Positions 3,661 to 5,550 of a stretch of DNA of 5,550 bases are shown here, one piece after another (position 1 is the first letter of the stretch; each line of letters starts with the position of its first letter). The notes under the pieces were generated by a model. The model was not told the DNA's origin. It saw nothing but the letters and a program-made list of their open reading frames with translations, and did no database searches. Source of the stretch: an uncultured Ruminococcus sp. (GTDB taxonomy: Bacteria > Bacillota_A > Clostridia > Oscillospirales > Ruminococcaceae). The stretch is from contig CALFMA010000427.1 in the NCBI GenBank assembly GCA_937880065.1, positions 1 to 5,550 on the forward strand, read 5' to 3'. A program made the position numbers and the translations under genes.

Positions 3661-5442
3661 ATGGCGGATATGGATTACAATTATTCAGGCGATGTGGTTT
3701 CAGGTGTTGAGCCTGCCAAAAAGCATACGGGGGCAGTTATAGGCGGAGTTACCGCAGGTGTTCTTGCTGTGGCTGTAGGCGGCGGAATTGCTGCATATAA
3801 TATGTCTGACCTTGTGAAAAATCAGGTCAAGCTTACTATCAGCAAGCCCGATGAATACTACTCATGGGTTTTAGAAAAAAATTCAAACGAAGCGGCTTCA
3901 CAGATTTCAGAAGCTTACCGTGAATATATTGAGGAATATAAAAACGGTTTATCCTATGATTTAAAGTTAAAGTACGATATTTCCGATGACGCAAAGGCAT
4001 TGCTTGACGAGGAAACAGATAATATGCTGCCCGATTTGAACAGCGTGACTCTGGGCGTTACATCTGTAATAAAGGATAATATTTTAAATGCAGATATTTT
4101 TGCTGAGGTAAATGATAAAAATGTTATCTCCACAGAAATGGCAGCAGACTACAGCGCTTATGATGTTTTCTTCCGTTTGCCCGGTCTTTCAGAACAATGG
4201 ATTATGAGTTCATCTGTTTTGAATGAAACAGAACTTGAAGAATTAAATGCACAGGCAACTAATCCCGAGGAAATTATCACTCCCGAGGAACTGGAAACTC
4301 TTATTGTAAAATATACAAATCTTTTTAGTGAATGTGTTTCTGATATTGAACTTGAGAAAAAGGAAGAAATTGCAATCAGCGATATTACTGTAAAATATAC
4401 AGTAGCTGAAATGACTATCACAGAGACAAAAGCCAATGAAATTGCTGAAAAATTCATTAACGAGATTAAAAATGACTCACTTATCAAGGAAATCGTAGTT
4501 GACCGTACAAAGTTAGCTACTGCTGAGGATTACGATGCAGGTCTTGACGAAGCGCTTAATTCATTGAGCGAGGAATCTTCCGATGAAGCTGTTACAATCA
4601 AGACATATATTGACGCAACAGGCTCTTTCCGTGGTATTTCCGCAACAGAGGACGAAGCCGAGGGCGAAAGTATGCGTCTTATTTACGGCAAGCAAGAGTC
4701 TGAAATCCGTGGAGAATTTGTTACAGTTGAATATGAAACCGATGCAGAAGCACGTATCGACATCGCTCTTTCCGAAAAAAGCAAAAATTCCTATGACGGT
4801 ACAATTACTGTCCTTGCAGAAGATGAGAAAGCTGTAGTAAATCTCGACAACATCACAGTTGTAAACGAGAAAAAGGGCTACGTTTCAGGCAACATCTCAT
4901 TTGAAGTTGAGGATCAGAAATATAATCTTGCACTTACAGCAGATGAAAATTCACAGACTGTTTCAACTGATATTGTTGTTGAGGGCGTAAATTACGGAAA
5001 AATCGCAGCAACACTCTCTGTGGGAAGCGGTGAAGCACCTTCACTCCCCGACAAATCCGCAGCATATGATATTTACAGCGAAGACGCTGACTTCCCAAGC
5101 GACTATGTTGAGCAGGAAAAAATGGTTGAATTCGCAAAGGAAGTCCTTATGAATGTTGGTCTTGACGAGGCAACAGCAGATGAACTTGCTGTTGAATTCG
5201 GTGACAGCATTTACTACACCTACGATGCGTGGGAGGACGACTACGGCTTGGTTGACGAGGAGTTCGACTTTGACGAGGAGTATTACGACTGGGATAGTGA
5301 AGAATTCATAGATGATTCCGATATTTACTGGGATGAAGAATTCTCAGATGATATGGACATTTACTGGGACGAGGATTTTGACATTGACATGGATGATGTT
5401 GAAATTCCCGAAATCAACCTTGATGATATAGAATTATCATAA
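3661..5442 (+). CDS. Membrane-anchored extracytoplasmic protein with acidic repeat tail (593 aa), possibly DUF6583-like
   Basis: A short cytoplasmic N-terminus with KK at 20-21 precedes one Gly/Ala/Val-rich membrane segment (about 23-46), so most of the protein should lie outside. The stretch VKNQVKLTISKPDEYYSWVLEKN (52-74) opens a long alpha/beta region to about residue 470, without cysteines except one near 227. It resembles Clostridia surface proteins I would tentatively place in DUF6583; that is from memory and unsure. Residues 521-593 are dominated by Asp, Glu, Tyr and Trp and include three repeats like YWDEEFSDD (near 543, 556 and 568). This tail could bind divalent cations or a basic partner. 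AAGGAG lies 7 bases before the ATG at 3661. It is a single-gene unit divergent from the DUF1836 gene and ends at a terminator. Function unknown. Confidence 0.85.
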   Translation: MADMDYNYSGDVVSGVEPAKKHTGAVIGGVTAGVLAVAVGGGIAAYNMSDLVKNQVKLTISKPDEYYSWVLEKNSNEAASQISEAYREYIEEYKNGLSYDLKLKYDISDDAKALLDEETDNMLPDLNSVTLGVTSVIKDNILNADIFAEVNDKNVISTEMAADYSAYDVFFRLPGLSEQWIMSSSVLNETELEELNAQATNPEEIITPEELETLIVKYTNLFSECVSDIELEKKEEIAISDITVKYTVAEMTITETKANEIAEKFINEIKNDSLIKEIVVDRTKLATAEDYDAGLDEALNSLSEESSDEAVTIKTYIDATGSFRGISATEDEAEGESMRLIYGKQESEIRGEFVTVEYETDAEARIDIALSEKSKNSYDGTITVLAEDEKAVVNLDNITVVNEKKGYVSGNISFEVEDQKYNLALTADENSQTVSTDIVVEGVNYGKIAATLSVGSGEAPSLPDKSAAYDIYSEDADFPSDYVEQEKMVEFAKEVLMNVGLDEATADELAVEFGDSIYYTYDAWEDDYGLVDEEFDFDEEYYDWDSEEFIDDSDIYWDEEFSDDMDIYWDEDFDIDMDDVEIPEINLDDIELS

Positions 5443-5456
5443 CTCTGATATTTAAT

Positions 5457-5489
5457 AAAAGCGGTAGTTTTGCGACTGCCGCTTTTTTT
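5457..5489 (+). terminator. Intrinsic terminator of the 593-aa gene
   Basis: AGCGGTAG pairs with CTGCCGCT (one G-U pair) around an eight-base loop, followed by seven T's (5483-5489). The flanking A-run extends the stem into the T-run. It starts 15 bases after the stop codon. Confidence 0.92.
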
Positions 5490-5550
5490 ACAAAATGTTA
5501 TGATACAATAGATAGTTGACAGAAAGAATAGAAAAACAACTCCAAATATG
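5490..5550. other. Right-edge intergenic tail with no supported gene
   Basis: After the terminator the sequence is AT-rich. A TTGACA occurs at 5516-5521, but no matching -10 is visible at 16-18 bases before the window ends, so I only note it as a possible -35 of a gene further right. Confidence 0.3.

Noticed and set aside
4158..5137. Alternative frames within the 593-aa gene
   Set aside because: They are shadows in low-complexity acidic coding sequence, without start signals.
5501..5521. Promoter at the right edge (TGATACAAT or TTGACA at 5516)
   Set aside because: Neither box has a partner at 16-18 bases inside the window.

Overview
The window looks like an AT-rich, low-GC Gram-positive genome, most likely a gut-type Clostridia member (Ruminococcus/Oscillospiraceae-like). 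This rests on the strong AGGAGG-type ribosome sites, the TTGACA/TATAAT promoters with extended -10 elements, and the families seen: DUF1836, DUF6440, DUF5684, a prohibitin-like SPFH protein and an NlpC/P60 fragment. The taxon is an inference.

Two divergent units leave a regulatory hub at 3358-3660. The minus-strand unit reads from right to left. It holds a DUF1836 regulator (3357-2791), a 72-residue glycine-zipper membrane protein (2734-2516), a 245-base gap with 3.5 copies of a 49-bp tandem repeat, a DUF6440 protein (2270-2070), an SPFH/prohibitin-like protein (2057-1122), a 31-residue microprotein (1094-999), a 72-residue zinc-ribbon protein (866-648) and a DUF5684 membrane protein (517-89). 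At the left edge is the C-terminal half of an NlpC/P60 domain with no start and no catalytic cysteine. No clear intrinsic terminator lies between these genes, so at least part of the set is probably co-transcribed. The plus-strand unit is one gene (3661-5442) for a 593-residue membrane-anchored protein with a very acidic repeat tail, closed by a good intrinsic terminator (5457-5489).

The hub holds a promoter for each direction, both with an extended -10 (TGATATAAT and TGATATAGT). A perfect 16-bp palindrome fills the spacer of the minus promoter. Three copies of TTACYGTGATA surround the start of the plus transcript. Between the promoters, eight T-tracts repeat every ~10 bp, the pattern expected of intrinsically curved DNA. 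The DUF1836 protein is the obvious candidate regulator of one or both promoters (inference).

The most unusual signal is a family of small hairpins in the minus-strand RNA. Each has a GGGG tetraloop, and the stems differ in sequence but stay complementary. They occur at 563-578, 1098-1111, 2299-2318, inside the 49-bp repeats, at 2613-2624 and at 2738-2749. Two present the GGGG at Shine-Dalgarno distance from a start codon. The shared loop with differing stems suggests an RNA element that may control translation across this membrane-protein cluster.
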